Below, one piece after another: positions 10,331 to 19,206 of a DNA stretch of 64,000 bases. Position 1 is the first letter of the stretch, and the number at the start of each line of letters is the position of its first letter. The position numbers and the translations under genes are program-made. Source of the DNA: an uncultured Polaribacter sp. (GTDB taxonomy: Bacteria; Bacteroidota; Bacteroidia; Flavobacteriales; Flavobacteriaceae); assembly GCF_947497695.1 (NCBI RefSeq), contig NZ_CANMHM010000007.1:1-64000 (forward strand). The letters are read 5' to 3'. The notes beneath the pieces were generated by a model, which saw only the letters and a program-made list of their open reading frames with translations, did not search any database and was not told the origin of the DNA.

Positions 10331-10351
10331 TATTTTATTTTAAGATTTAAA

Positions 10352-10813
10352 ATGGATCAAATCAAAGTAAAAAATTTAGTAGATGAAGCACTAGCAGTGA
10401 ATGAATCGTTGTATTTGATAGATTTAGTAATATCAGAAAATAACAAAATTCAGGTTACTGTTGATGGTGATAATGGAGTTCCATTAAGCGAATGTATTAG
10501 AATTAGTAGAAACGTAAATGACAACTTTGATAGAGAAATAGAAGATTTCTCTTTAGAAGTTTCTACTCCAGATATTGCACATCCATTAAAAGTAAAAAGA
10601 CAATATATTAAAAATATCAACAGAATACTAAAAGTTAAAACTTCTGAAGAGGAATTTGAAGGAACTTTAGCAACAGTAGATGAAGATAAAATTGTTTTAA
10701 ACTGGAAAGCAAGAGAACCAAAACCAATAGGTAAAGGTAAAGTTACTGTACAAAAAACAGCAACTATAAACTATAAAGATATTAAAGAAGCAAAAGTGAA
10801 GATTGTATTTTAA
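10352..10813 (+). CDS. rimP: Ribosome maturation factor RimP
   Basis: Assists late assembly of the 30S subunit. From the ATG at 10352 it has 153 residues, the usual size, beginning MDQIKVKNLVDEAL. The conserved centre reads SLEVSTPDIAHPLK, equivalent to the family's LEVSSPGLDRPL. The N-terminal alpha/beta domain covers about 1-80 and the C-terminal SH3-like domain about 85-153. The longer frame from 10253 is rejected because it starts inside the promoter and runs through the leader hairpin. It is followed by nusA after 12 bp, the classic conserved order rimP-nusA-infB. Confidence 0.95.
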   Translation: MDQIKVKNLVDEALAVNESLYLIDLVISENNKIQVTVDGDNGVPLSECIRISRNVNDNFDREIEDFSLEVSTPDIAHPLKVKRQYIKNINRILKVKTSEEEFEGTLATVDEDKIVLNWKAREPKPIGKGKVTVQKTATINYKDIKEAKVKIVF

Positions 10814-10825
10814 GCAAAAAATGTA

Positions 10826-12082
10826 ATGGAGAATATAGCATTAATTGATTCGTTTTCAGAATTTAAAGATAATAAGAGTATAGACAGAGTAACCTTAATG
10901 TCTATTTTAGAAGAAGTTTTTAGAGCAGCCTTAAAGCGTAAATTTGGTTCTGATGATAATTTTGATATCATTATCAATCCAGATAAAGGAGATTTAGAAA
11001 TTTGGAGAAATAGAGTTGTTGTTGCAGATGGTTTTTCTGAAGATGATAATGAAGAAATAGAATTAGCAGAAGCAAGATTAATTGAACCCGATTTTGAAAT
11101 TGGTGAAGATGTATCTGAAGAAGTTAAATTGATTGATTTAGGAAGAAGAGCTATTTTAGCTTTAAGACAAAACTTAATATCTAAGATTTATGAACACGAT
11201 AGCACAAATATCTTTAAGCAATTTAAAGAATTAGAAGGCGATTTATATAGTGCAGAAGTACATCACATTCGTCATAATGCAATTATTTTGTTAGATGATG
11301 ATGGTAATGAAATTGTATTGCCAAAGAGTGAGCAAATTCGTTCAGACTTTTTTAGAAAAGGAGATTCTGTAAGAGGGGTTATCAAAACAGTAGAATTAAG
11401 AGGAAATAAACCAGCGATTATTTTATCTAGAACATCGCCACTTTTCTTAAATAAATTATTTGAACAAGAAATTCCTGAAGTTTTTGATGGTTTAATTACC
11501 GTTGAAGGAGTTGCTAGAATTCCAGGGGAAAAAGCAAAAGTAGCAGTAGATTCTTATGATGATAGAATTGACCCTGTTGGTGCTTGTGTTGGTGTAAAAG
11601 GTTCTAGAATTCATGGTATTGTACGTGAATTAGGTAACGAAAATATAGATGTTATTAACTATACCAAAAACGAACAATTATTTATTTCTAGAGCATTGAG
11701 TCCTGCAAAAGTGACTTCAATGGAAATAGAAATGTATGAAGAAGAAAAAAATGGTAAAAAAGGACGTGTAAGCGTTTTGTTAAAACCAGAAGAAGTTTCT
11801 AAAGCAATTGGTAGAGGTGGTGTAAACATTCGTTTAGCAAGTGAGTTAACAGGTTACGAAATAGATGTTAAGAGAGAAGGTTTAGAAGAAGAAGATGTTG
11901 AATTAACAGAATTTGGAGACGAAATTGAAGATTGGATTATTGTTGAATTCAAAAAGATTGGTTTAGATACTGCAAGAAGTGTCTTAGAAACTAGTGTTGC
12001 TGAGTTGGTAAAAAGAACCGATTTAGAGGAAGAAACAATTATGGATGTTCAAAGAATTTTAAAAGAAGAATTCGAGGACTAA
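10826..12082 (+). CDS. nusA: Transcription termination/antitermination factor NusA
   Basis: RNA polymerase-associated elongation factor that modulates pausing, termination and antitermination. The 418 residues show the NusA N-terminal domain (about 1-125), an S1 domain (about 130-200, with EIVLPKSEQI) and two KH domains (about 230-350, including DPVGACVGVKGSRI and AIGRGGVNIRLA). The C-terminus lacks the long acidic repeats of gammaproteobacterial NusA, as is usual in Bacteroidota. The gene sits 12 bp after rimP and 60 bp before infB. Because NusA acts on terminators, the hairpin in the rimP leader is a candidate site for autoregulation (inference). Confidence 0.96.
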   Translation: MENIALIDSFSEFKDNKSIDRVTLMSILEEVFRAALKRKFGSDDNFDIIINPDKGDLEIWRNRVVVADGFSEDDNEEIELAEARLIEPDFEIGEDVSEEVKLIDLGRRAILALRQNLISKIYEHDSTNIFKQFKELEGDLYSAEVHHIRHNAIILLDDDGNEIVLPKSEQIRSDFFRKGDSVRGVIKTVELRGNKPAIILSRTSPLFLNKLFEQEIPEVFDGLITVEGVARIPGEKAKVAVDSYDDRIDPVGACVGVKGSRIHGIVRELGNENIDVINYTKNEQLFISRALSPAKVTSMEIEMYEEEKNGKKGRVSVLLKPEEVSKAIGRGGVNIRLASELTGYEIDVKREGLEEEDVELTEFGDEIEDWIIVEFKKIGLDTARSVLETSVAELVKRTDLEEETIMDVQRILKEEFED

Positions 12083-12142
12083 TTATAGTATAGAAGTAAA
12101 GTAAAAAGTATATTTTTACAAGTATAAAGTTAAATAGAATAT

Positions 12143-14986
12143 ATGTCTGTAGGCAAAACAATGAGGCTTAATAAAGTTTTAAGAGAATTAAATATTTCTC
12201 TTGATAGAGCAGTCGAATATTTAGCGGATAAAGGTCATGAAATAGAATCAAGACCAACCACTAAAATTTCGGGTGATGTCTATCAAGTTTTACTTGATGG
12301 CTTCGAAACAGATGCTAATAAAAAAGCAGCATCTAAAGAAGTTGGAGAAGAAAAACGAAAAGAGAAAGAAGCGATTCGTTTAGAGCATGAAGCTAAGTTA
12401 GAGAAGAAAAAAGCAGAAGATGCTAGAAAGGAAGAGGTTTTAAAAGCCAAAGCAGATAAACTAGAATTTAAAACTGTTGGTAAAATTGATATTGATAATA
12501 TCGGAAAAAAACCTGCTAGCAAAGTTGAAGAGGTAAAAGAAACTACTAAAGAGGTTGTTGAAGCTCCTAAAAAAGAAGTTAAGGAAGTTGAAAAACCAAA
12601 GGTTGAAGAACCAAAAATTGAAGCAGTAGTTAAAGAAACTCCACTAGTGGAAAAGGCTAAAGTAGAAAAGCCAACTGATAAAAAAGTAGTTTCTGAAATA
12701 GAAAAAGAAGTTTCTAGAGTTATTGAAAAGCCCAAAGCTAAAAATGAGACTTCAAAAGTAGAAGAGAAAGCTGAAGACGTGACTGCAGAAAATGCAGAAG
12801 CAATTAAAACGCAATATAAAAAGTTAGACGGACCTAACTTTACAGGTAAAAAAATTGATTTAAAGCAATTTGAAAAACCTAAAAAGAAAAAACCAGAGGC
12901 TAAAAAAGATGGGAACGCAGATAAAAAGAAGCGTAAACGTATTGTAACCAAAGCTGGTGCTCCAGGTTCTGCAACTGCAAGACCAAGTAGGCCAGGACAA
13001 GGTAATAGAGGAGGAAGTAGACCACCATTTAACAGAGGAGGAAGAGGGAATGCTAGACCTGCAGCTGTTAAGAAAGAAGAGCCAACAGAAGCAGAAATTC
13101 AAAAACAGGTAAGAGAAACACTTGAAAAACTGCAAGGAAAATCTTCTAAAGGAAAAGGTGCAAAATATCGTAGAAATAAAAGAGAGGCTCACAGAGAACA
13201 TTCTGATGCTGAGTTAGAAGCTCAAGCATTAGACAATAAAATCTTAAAAGTAACAGAATTTGTTACAGTAAGTGAAGTTGCTACAATGATGGAGGTTCCT
13301 GTAACCAACATTATTTCTGCATGTATGTCTTTAGGTATGATGGTAACAATGAATCAGCGTTTAGATGCAGAAACATTAGTTATTGTAGCAGAAGAATTTA
13401 ATCATAAAGTAGAGTTTATTGGTGCTGAAGTTGAGGAGTCTATAGAAGAAACCATAGACAAACCAGAAGATTTAGAAACTCGTGCCCCAATTATAACAGT
13501 AATGGGTCATGTAGATCATGGTAAAACATCTTTACTAGATTACATCAGAAAAGCAAATGTAATTGAAGGAGAAAGTGGTGGAATTACACAACATATAGGT
13601 GCTTATTCTGTTAAAGTTGGTGATCAAAAAATAGCATTTTTAGATACTCCAGGTCACGAAGCCTTTACAGCAATGCGTGCTCGTGGAGCTCAGGTAACAG
13701 ATTTAGTTATTATTGTAGCAGCAGCAGATGATGATGTAATGCCGCAAACAAAAGAAGCAATTTCTCATGCACAAGCAGCAGGAGTGCCAATTATATTTGC
13801 AATTAACAAAATTGATAAGCCAAACGCGAATCCAGATAATGTAAAAACACAACTTTCTTCAATGAATTTATTGATCGAAGAATGGGGTGGTACTATTCAA
13901 TCTCAAGATATATCAGCCAAAACTGGTCAAGGAGTTGAAGAATTATTAGAAAAAGTTTTATTAGAAGCAGAAATTTTAGAATTAAAAGCAAATCCTAATA
14001 AAAATGCAGTTGGTACAGTTGTAGAAGCATTGTTAGACAAAGGTAGAGGTTATGTATCTACAGTTATGGTGCAAGCAGGTACTTTAAAAATTGGAGATTA
14101 TATTCTTGCAGGATCAAATAGTGGTAAAGTAAGAGCCATGTTTGATGATAAAGGAAATAACTTAAAAGTTGCAGGCCCATCAACACCAGTATCTATTTTA
14201 GGTCTAGATGGTGCACCACAAGCAGGTGATAAATTTAATGTATTTGAAGATGAACGTGAAGCAAAACAAATTGCGTCTAAACGATCTCAATTACAGCGTG
14301 AGCAATCTGTAAGAACTCAGAAAACATTAACGTTAGATGAAATAGGACGTAGAATTGCATTAGGAGACTTTAAAGAATTAAATATTATCCTTAAAGGAGA
14401 TGTTGATGGTTCTGTAGAAGCTTTAACAAACTCATTCCAAAAATTATCTACAGAAGAAATTCAAGTTAATATTTTACACAAAGGTGTTGGTGCCATCACA
14501 GAAAGTGATGTGTTATTAGCAACAGCATCAGATGCAATTATTGTTGGGTTTAATGTACGCCCTCAAGGAAATGCAAGAACAATAGCAGATAAAGAAGAAG
14601 TAGATATCAGAACGTACTCTATTATATATGATGCCATAAATGACTTAAAAGATGCCATGGAAGGAATGTTATCTCCTGAAATGAAAGAAGAAGTTACAGG
14701 GAATGTAGAAATTAGAGAAATTTATAAAATTTCTAAAGTTGGTAACATTGCAGGTTGTATGGTAATGTCTGGTAAAATACAAAGAGATTCTAATATTAGA
14801 ATTATTAGAGATGGAATTGTAGTTCATGATGGAACTTTAACAGCTTTAAAACGTTTTAAAGACGATGTTAGAGAAGTTACAAAAGGGTTTGATTGTGGTG
14901 TTCAAATTAAAAACTACAATGATATTGCACAAGGTGATGTTATTGAAGCTTATAAGGAAGTAGCAGTTAAAAAGAAATTGAAATAA
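12143..14986 (+). CDS. infB: Translation initiation factor IF-2
   Basis: GTPase that brings initiator tRNA to the 30S subunit. It has 947 residues. The N-terminal IF2 helix-turn-helix module (RLNKVLRELNISLDRAVEYL) is followed by a long, low-complexity Lys/Glu-rich linker (about 55-330) with an Arg/Gly-rich patch near 280-300. The GTPase domain has P-loop GHVDHGKT at 455-462, DTPGHE and NKID. Two beta-barrel domains and the C1/C2 tRNA-binding regions follow. The start MSVGKTMRLNKV fits relatives; a start at the second Met is possible. The operon ends with a strong terminator at 15007. Confidence 0.97.
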   Translation: MSVGKTMRLNKVLRELNISLDRAVEYLADKGHEIESRPTTKISGDVYQVLLDGFETDANKKAASKEVGEEKRKEKEAIRLEHEAKLEKKKAEDARKEEVLKAKADKLEFKTVGKIDIDNIGKKPASKVEEVKETTKEVVEAPKKEVKEVEKPKVEEPKIEAVVKETPLVEKAKVEKPTDKKVVSEIEKEVSRVIEKPKAKNETSKVEEKAEDVTAENAEAIKTQYKKLDGPNFTGKKIDLKQFEKPKKKKPEAKKDGNADKKKRKRIVTKAGAPGSATARPSRPGQGNRGGSRPPFNRGGRGNARPAAVKKEEPTEAEIQKQVRETLEKLQGKSSKGKGAKYRRNKREAHREHSDAELEAQALDNKILKVTEFVTVSEVATMMEVPVTNIISACMSLGMMVTMNQRLDAETLVIVAEEFNHKVEFIGAEVEESIEETIDKPEDLETRAPIITVMGHVDHGKTSLLDYIRKANVIEGESGGITQHIGAYSVKVGDQKIAFLDTPGHEAFTAMRARGAQVTDLVIIVAAADDDVMPQTKEAISHAQAAGVPIIFAINKIDKPNANPDNVKTQLSSMNLLIEEWGGTIQSQDISAKTGQGVEELLEKVLLEAEILELKANPNKNAVGTVVEALLDKGRGYVSTVMVQAGTLKIGDYILAGSNSGKVRAMFDDKGNNLKVAGPSTPVSILGLDGAPQAGDKFNVFEDEREAKQIASKRSQLQREQSVRTQKTLTLDEIGRRIALGDFKELNIILKGDVDGSVEALTNSFQKLSTEEIQVNILHKGVGAITESDVLLATASDAIIVGFNVRPQGNARTIADKEEVDIRTYSIIYDAINDLKDAMEGMLSPEMKEEVTGNVEIREIYKISKVGNIAGCMVMSGKIQRDSNIRIIRDGIVVHDGTLTALKRFKDDVREVTKGFDCGVQIKNYNDIAQGDVIEAYKEVAVKKKLK

Positions 14987-15006
14987 TAATTTCAAAAAAC
15001 CAATAT

Positions 15007-15046
15007 AAAATCGAGATTTCAGAATGCTGAAATCTCGATTTTTTTT
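15007..15046 (+). terminator. Intrinsic terminator after infB
   Basis: A 16-bp stem (left arm 15007-15022, right arm 15027-15042), loop aatg, followed by T's. It ends the rimP-nusA-infB transcript. Confidence 0.92.
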
Positions 15047-15071
15047 GCCCGTTAATCAACAATTTATTTAC

Positions 15072-15102
15072 TTTATTCTTTCTAAGAATAAACGTAAATT
15101 TG
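15072..15102 (+). promoter_or_regulatory. Promoter for leuS
   Basis: TTTA, 19 bp, then TAAATTTG (15095-15102). This is a near-consensus Bacteroidota promoter with one mismatch in the -33 box. It lies 22 bp before the leuS ATG. Confidence 0.7.
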
Positions 15103-15124
15103 CACACTTTAATAAAAGAATCAA

Positions 15125-18100
15125 ATGCAATACAATCACTTAGATATAGAAAAGAAATGGCAAAAATTTTGGGCGGAAAACCAAACTTTTAAAGCCAGTA
15201 ATCAGTCTGATAAACCTAAATATTATGTGTTAGATATGTTCCCTTATCCTTCAGGAGCAGGTTTGCATGTTGGACATCCTTTAGGGTATATTGCAAGTGA
15301 TATTTATGCACGTTACAAACGTCATAAAGGCTTTAATGTGTTGCATCCTCAAGGGTATGATTCTTTTGGTTTACCTGCAGAACAATATGCCATTCAAACT
15401 GGGCAACATCCTGCAAAAACTACAGAAGAAAACGTTGCAACGTATAGAAAACAATTAGATAATATTGGTTTTTCTTTTGATTGGAGCAGAGAAGTAAGAA
15501 CTTCAGATCCTGAATATTATAAATGGACACAGTGGATTTTTATTCAGCTTTTTAACTCTTGGTATAATAAAGAAAGTGACAAGGCAGAAGATATATCATC
15601 CTTAGAAAAAATCTTTAAAAAAGATGGAAACGCAACTGTAAATGCAGTTTGTGATGAAGAAACTCAATATTTTTCTGCGGATGATTGGAAAGCATTTTCA
15701 TCAACCGAAAAAGAAGAAATATTATTACAATATCGTTTAACATTTTTGTCGGATACAGAAGTAAATTGGTGTCCTGCCTTAGGAACTGTTTTAGCAAATG
15801 ATGAAATTGTAAACGGAGTTTCAGAACGTGGAAGTCATCCTGTTATCAGAAAAAAGATGACACAATGGTCTATGAGAATTTCTGCCTATGCACAACGTTT
15901 GTTAGATGGTTTAGAAACGATAGACTGGCCACAACCTTTAAAAGATTCTCAAACCAATTGGATTGGAAGAAGTCAAGGTGCAATGGTTACTTTCAAGGTT
16001 GATTCTGGTGCAATAAAATCAAATTCTGAAATAAAATTATCTTACAAAGAATTAGAGGCATTAAAAGAATTACGTCAAAATTTATCGAAAGCAGAAATAA
16101 CACTTTGGGATGAATTAAAGAATAAAAAAGGAGCAACAAAATTTAGAAAAAAGTATACGATAGGTACTTTCTTAGTTGATTATGTATGCGTTTCAAAAAA
16201 CTTAATTGTAGAATTTTCTGGTAAAGAAGATGAAGCAGCAAGAACTGAATTTTTTGAAAGCAAAGGTTTTAATATCATTCGTTTTACAAACGAAGAAGTT
16301 TTGCAAAATGTAGTAAAAGTGGTTTCTGAAATTAATTTTGCAATTCAATTCCCTAAAGTAACTGAAAAAAAATCAGAAGAAAAAGTCGTTGTAAAAGATT
16401 ATAATCAATACAAAATTGATGTTTTTACAACAAGGCCAGATACAATTTATGGAGTAAGTTTTATGACACTTGCACCTGAACACGAATTAGTTGCAAAAAT
16501 TACAACAGATGCTCAAAAGGCAGAAGTTGAGGCATATATAACAGCAACTTCAAAACGTTCTGAACGTGATAGAATGGCAGATGTAAAAACCATTTCTGGT
16601 GCATTTACTGGAGCTTTTGCAATTCATCCTTTTTCTGGTGAAAAAATTCAAATTTGGATTGGAGATTACGTGTTAGCAAATTACGGAACAGGAGCAGTTA
16701 TGGCAGTTCCCTGTGGAGATCAACGTGATTATGATTTTGCAAAACATTTTAATATACCCATCCCAAATATTTTTGAAGGTGTAGATATTTCTGAAGAAGC
16801 TCATACTGGAAAAGAAGGAACTATAATTGCAAATTCAGACTTTTTATCAGGATTAAAATATAAGAAAGCTTTAAAATTAGCCATTTTTGAAATGGAAAAA
16901 CGTGGTTTTGGTTATGGTAAAATAAACTACAGATTACGTGATGCTGTTTTTAGCAGACAACGTTATTGGGGAGAACCTTTTCCTGTGTATTACAAAGATG
17001 GAATGCCTCAAATGATTGATGCAGAGCACTTGCCAATTGTTTTGCCAGAAGTAGAAAAATACTTGCCAACAGAAGATGGAAAACCACCTTTAGGAAACGC
17101 AACAGAATGGGCTTGGGATACTCGTAATAAAAAAGTGGTTTCTAATGATAAGTTAAAAAACAAAACGGTTTATCCTTTAGAATTAAATACAATGCCAGGT
17201 TGGGCAGGTAGTTCTTGGTATTTTAACAGATATATGGATCCTACAAATTCAGAGGCTTTTGCAAGTAAAGAAAACTTAGAATATTGGAGAGAAGTAGACT
17301 TATATATTGGTGGTTCTGAACATGCAACAGGTCATTTATTATATGCTCGTTTTTGGCAAAAATTCTTATTCGATAAAGGAATTGTACCTGTTGATGAATT
17401 TGCAAAAAAACTGATTAATCAAGGAATGATTTTAGGAACTTCTGCTTTTGTGTACAAAGCAACTGCTTTTGTAAAAAATGGTTGTGGATGTTCTGATGAA
17501 AAATCGATGGATGATGTTTTAGAGAAAATACCCACCGTTTTTGTTTCTAAAAATTTATTCAGTTCTGATGATGAATTTGAAACGGTTGTTAAAAATTACT
17601 TATTAGACAACAAGTTTTTAGATCCTAATTTTGCAGATTTAGTGATGATTACTAAAACAGCAATTCATGCTGATGTTGCTTTGGTAAATGCATCTGATGA
17701 ACTTGATGTTGATGGTTTTAAAAATCATCCTTTAAATGGCGATTATAAAAATGCTGAATTTATTTTAGAAGAGAAAGCTTATAAAGTAGGTCGTGAAGTA
17801 GAAAAAATGTCTAAATCTAAATACAATGTTGTCAATCCTGATGATATTGTAGAAAATTACGGAGCAGATAGTTTACGTTTGTTCGAAATGTTTTTAGGTC
17901 CTTTAGAACAAGCAAAACCATGGAAAACGTCTGGTATTTCTGGAGTTTCTTCATTCTTAAAAAAATTATGGAAACTATATTTTAATGACGATAATTTTGA
18001 AGTTTCAGATGCAGAACCAACAAAAGACGAACTTAAAACATTACATAAAACCATTAAAAAAGTAGAAGATGATATAGAGAATTTCTCTTTTAATACCTCT

Positions 18101-18484
18101 GTTTCTACTTTTATGATTGCTGTAAACGAATTAACTGCTTTAAAATGTAACAAACGTGCAATTTTAGAACCTTTAGCAATATTGGTTTCTCCTTATGCAC
18201 CTCATATTGCAGAAGAATTATGGAGTTTGTTAGGACATAAAGAAAGTATTTCTACCGCTAATTTCCCAGTTTTTGAGGCAAGTCATTTAGTAGAAAGTGC
18301 TAAAAATTACCCAATTTCTTTTAATGGAAAAATGCGTTTTACATTAGAACTTCCTTTAGATTTATCAAAAGAAGAAATAGAAAAAATAGTCATGGAAAAC
18401 GAAAAAACAATCGCTCAATTAGAGGGTAAAACGCCTAAAAAAGTAATTGTTGTTCCTGGTAAAATTATAAATATTGTGGGTTAA
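15125..18484 (+). CDS. leuS: Leucyl-tRNA synthetase with DUF559-like nuclease-fold insert
   Basis: Class I synthetase charging tRNA-Leu. The HIGH motif appears as HVGH (48-51), the KMSKS loop as KMSKS (894-898), and the editing-site threonine motif TTRPDT at 435-440. A typical LeuRS is about 860-1000 residues; this one has 1119. Much of the excess is a block at roughly residues 291-415 (nt about 15995-16370) inserted early in the CP1 editing region. Within it, residues 316-405 look like a DUF559/Vsr-type endonuclease domain: SKAEITLWDEL, KFRKKYTIGTFLVDYVC, LIVEFSG and GFNIIRFTNEEVLQN. D352 and E363 of the likely active site remain, but the usual following D-G-x-x-H reads S365-G-K-E-D, so activity is doubtful. 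No intein splice motifs are seen. The remaining synthetase domains look intact. Confidence 0.95.
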   Translation: MQYNHLDIEKKWQKFWAENQTFKASNQSDKPKYYVLDMFPYPSGAGLHVGHPLGYIASDIYARYKRHKGFNVLHPQGYDSFGLPAEQYAIQTGQHPAKTTEENVATYRKQLDNIGFSFDWSREVRTSDPEYYKWTQWIFIQLFNSWYNKESDKAEDISSLEKIFKKDGNATVNAVCDEETQYFSADDWKAFSSTEKEEILLQYRLTFLSDTEVNWCPALGTVLANDEIVNGVSERGSHPVIRKKMTQWSMRISAYAQRLLDGLETIDWPQPLKDSQTNWIGRSQGAMVTFKVDSGAIKSNSEIKLSYKELEALKELRQNLSKAEITLWDELKNKKGATKFRKKYTIGTFLVDYVCVSKNLIVEFSGKEDEAARTEFFESKGFNIIRFTNEEVLQNVVKVVSEINFAIQFPKVTEKKSEEKVVVKDYNQYKIDVFTTRPDTIYGVSFMTLAPEHELVAKITTDAQKAEVEAYITATSKRSERDRMADVKTISGAFTGAFAIHPFSGEKIQIWIGDYVLANYGTGAVMAVPCGDQRDYDFAKHFNIPIPNIFEGVDISEEAHTGKEGTIIANSDFLSGLKYKKALKLAIFEMEKRGFGYGKINYRLRDAVFSRQRYWGEPFPVYYKDGMPQMIDAEHLPIVLPEVEKYLPTEDGKPPLGNATEWAWDTRNKKVVSNDKLKNKTVYPLELNTMPGWAGSSWYFNRYMDPTNSEAFASKENLEYWREVDLYIGGSEHATGHLLYARFWQKFLFDKGIVPVDEFAKKLINQGMILGTSAFVYKATAFVKNGCGCSDEKSMDDVLEKIPTVFVSKNLFSSDDEFETVVKNYLLDNKFLDPNFADLVMITKTAIHADVALVNASDELDVDGFKNHPLNGDYKNAEFILEEKAYKVGREVEKMSKSKYNVVNPDDIVENYGADSLRLFEMFLGPLEQAKPWKTSGISGVSSFLKKLWKLYFNDDNFEVSDAEPTKDELKTLHKTIKKVEDDIENFSFNTSVSTFMIAVNELTALKCNKRAILEPLAILVSPYAPHIAEELWSLLGHKESISTANFPVFEASHLVESAKNYPISFNGKMRFTLELPLDLSKEEIEKIVMENEKTIAQLEGKTPKKVIVVPGKIINIVG
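15995..16370 (+). other. DUF559-like domain inserted in LeuRS
   Basis: Sub-feature of leuS covering about residues 291-415. The flanks belong to the editing domain: GRSQGAMVTFKV before it, DVFTTRPDTIYG after it. The insert is in frame, has no stop, and is about as AT-rich as its host gene. DUF559 proteins are usually free-standing, Vsr-like, PD-(D/E)XK-superfamily proteins. Assignment is by eye from order and spacing of conserved residues. Confidence 0.8.
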
Positions 18485-18488
18485 ATAC

Positions 18489-18496
18489 TATATTTG
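18489..18496 (+). promoter_or_regulatory. -7 element before the lipoprotein gene
   Basis: TATATTTG fits TAnnTTTG and starts just after the leuS stop. No -33 TTTG is seen at the usual distance. It overlaps the TTG at 18494, so the ATG at 18515 is the better start of the next gene. Confidence 0.55.
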
Positions 18497-18514
18497 CATT
18501 TAAAAAATATACAT

Positions 18515-19129
18515 ATGAAATTTTTAAAGATTACTTTATTGTTATTTATAGTTGTGTTATCAAGTTGTGCTTCAACTTACAAATCAATTAATCCAAATAC
18601 TTTAATTTATCGCTCTAAAAGCACAGATAATAAGGTAGATTTTGAATATAAATACGAGCTTTTATCAAAAAAATATCAAAAGAAAGAAGTATCTAAAGGA
18701 GTGAAATTAGTTGCTGTAAAAATCACGAATAATAGCGATAAAGACTTAGTTTTTGGCAAAGATGTTAAGTTAATTTATGACGATGAATCTTTACCATATA
18801 TTATGGAAAATGAAAAAGTATACACTTCTTTAAAACAAAGTACAGCTTCTTATTTGTTTTATCTATTATTAGCACCGGTTAAATTATTTATAAATAAAAC
18901 TGAAAATGGTATGCCAACAGAAACAAGTTCTTTTCCTATTGGTTTTATTCTTGGGCCTGCATTGGCTGGTGGTAATATGGCTGCTTCTAGTTCTGCCAAT
19001 ACTAAGTTTGAAAAAGATTTATTAGATTATAATATAAATGGAGCAACGATTGAGGCTGGAAAAACTATCTCAGGATTAATAGGTATAAGGTCAAATGATT
19101 ACACTTCAATTAAAATAAAAGTGGAATAA
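18515..19129 (+). CDS. Predicted lipoprotein of unknown function
   Basis: I do not recognise the family. From the ATG at 18515 there are 204 residues. A type II signal peptide ends in the lipobox LSSC, with the lipidated cysteine at residue 18. The middle contains a hydrophobic stretch (ASYLFYLLLAPVKLF) and a Gly/Ala/Ser-rich segment (ILGPALAGGNMAASSSA). The rest is polar and beta-strand-like. It is therefore probably anchored at the outer membrane or inner membrane surface. It follows leuS after 30 bp but has its own -7 element and its own terminator, so it is likely monocistronic. Confidence 0.75.
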   Translation: MKFLKITLLLFIVVLSSCASTYKSINPNTLIYRSKSTDNKVDFEYKYELLSKKYQKKEVSKGVKLVAVKITNNSDKDLVFGKDVKLIYDDESLPYIMENEKVYTSLKQSTASYLFYLLLAPVKLFINKTENGMPTETSSFPIGFILGPALAGGNMAASSSANTKFEKDLLDYNINGATIEAGKTISGLIGIRSNDYTSIKIKVE

Positions 19130-19153
19130 ATAGATGCCTAAATTATAATTATT

Positions 19154-19187
19154 AAAGTCATTACAAAGTTGTAATGACTTTTTTATT
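19154..19187 (+). terminator. Terminator after the lipoprotein gene
   Basis: A 13-bp stem (aaagtcattacaa / ttgtaatgacttt) with a very tight loop, followed by T's. It contains the first possible start (19174) of the next frame, which argues for the later ATG at 19207. Confidence 0.85.
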
Positions 19188-19206
19188 TAGCTATCTTGTC
19201 AACGCA

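Noticed and set aside
10253..10351. Upstream extension of RimP
   Set aside because: It starts between the -33 and -7 boxes of a consensus promoter and runs through a strong hairpin; the family start is at 10352.
12283..12951. 222-codon minus-strand open frame opposite infB
   Set aside because: Ser/Phe-rich translation is the mirror of the Lys/Glu-rich IF-2 linker; no start context or homology.
15995..16370. LeuRS insert as an intein
   Set aside because: No Cys/Ser/Thr at the start junction followed by block B, and no His-Asn at the end; the DUF559-like domain stands alone.
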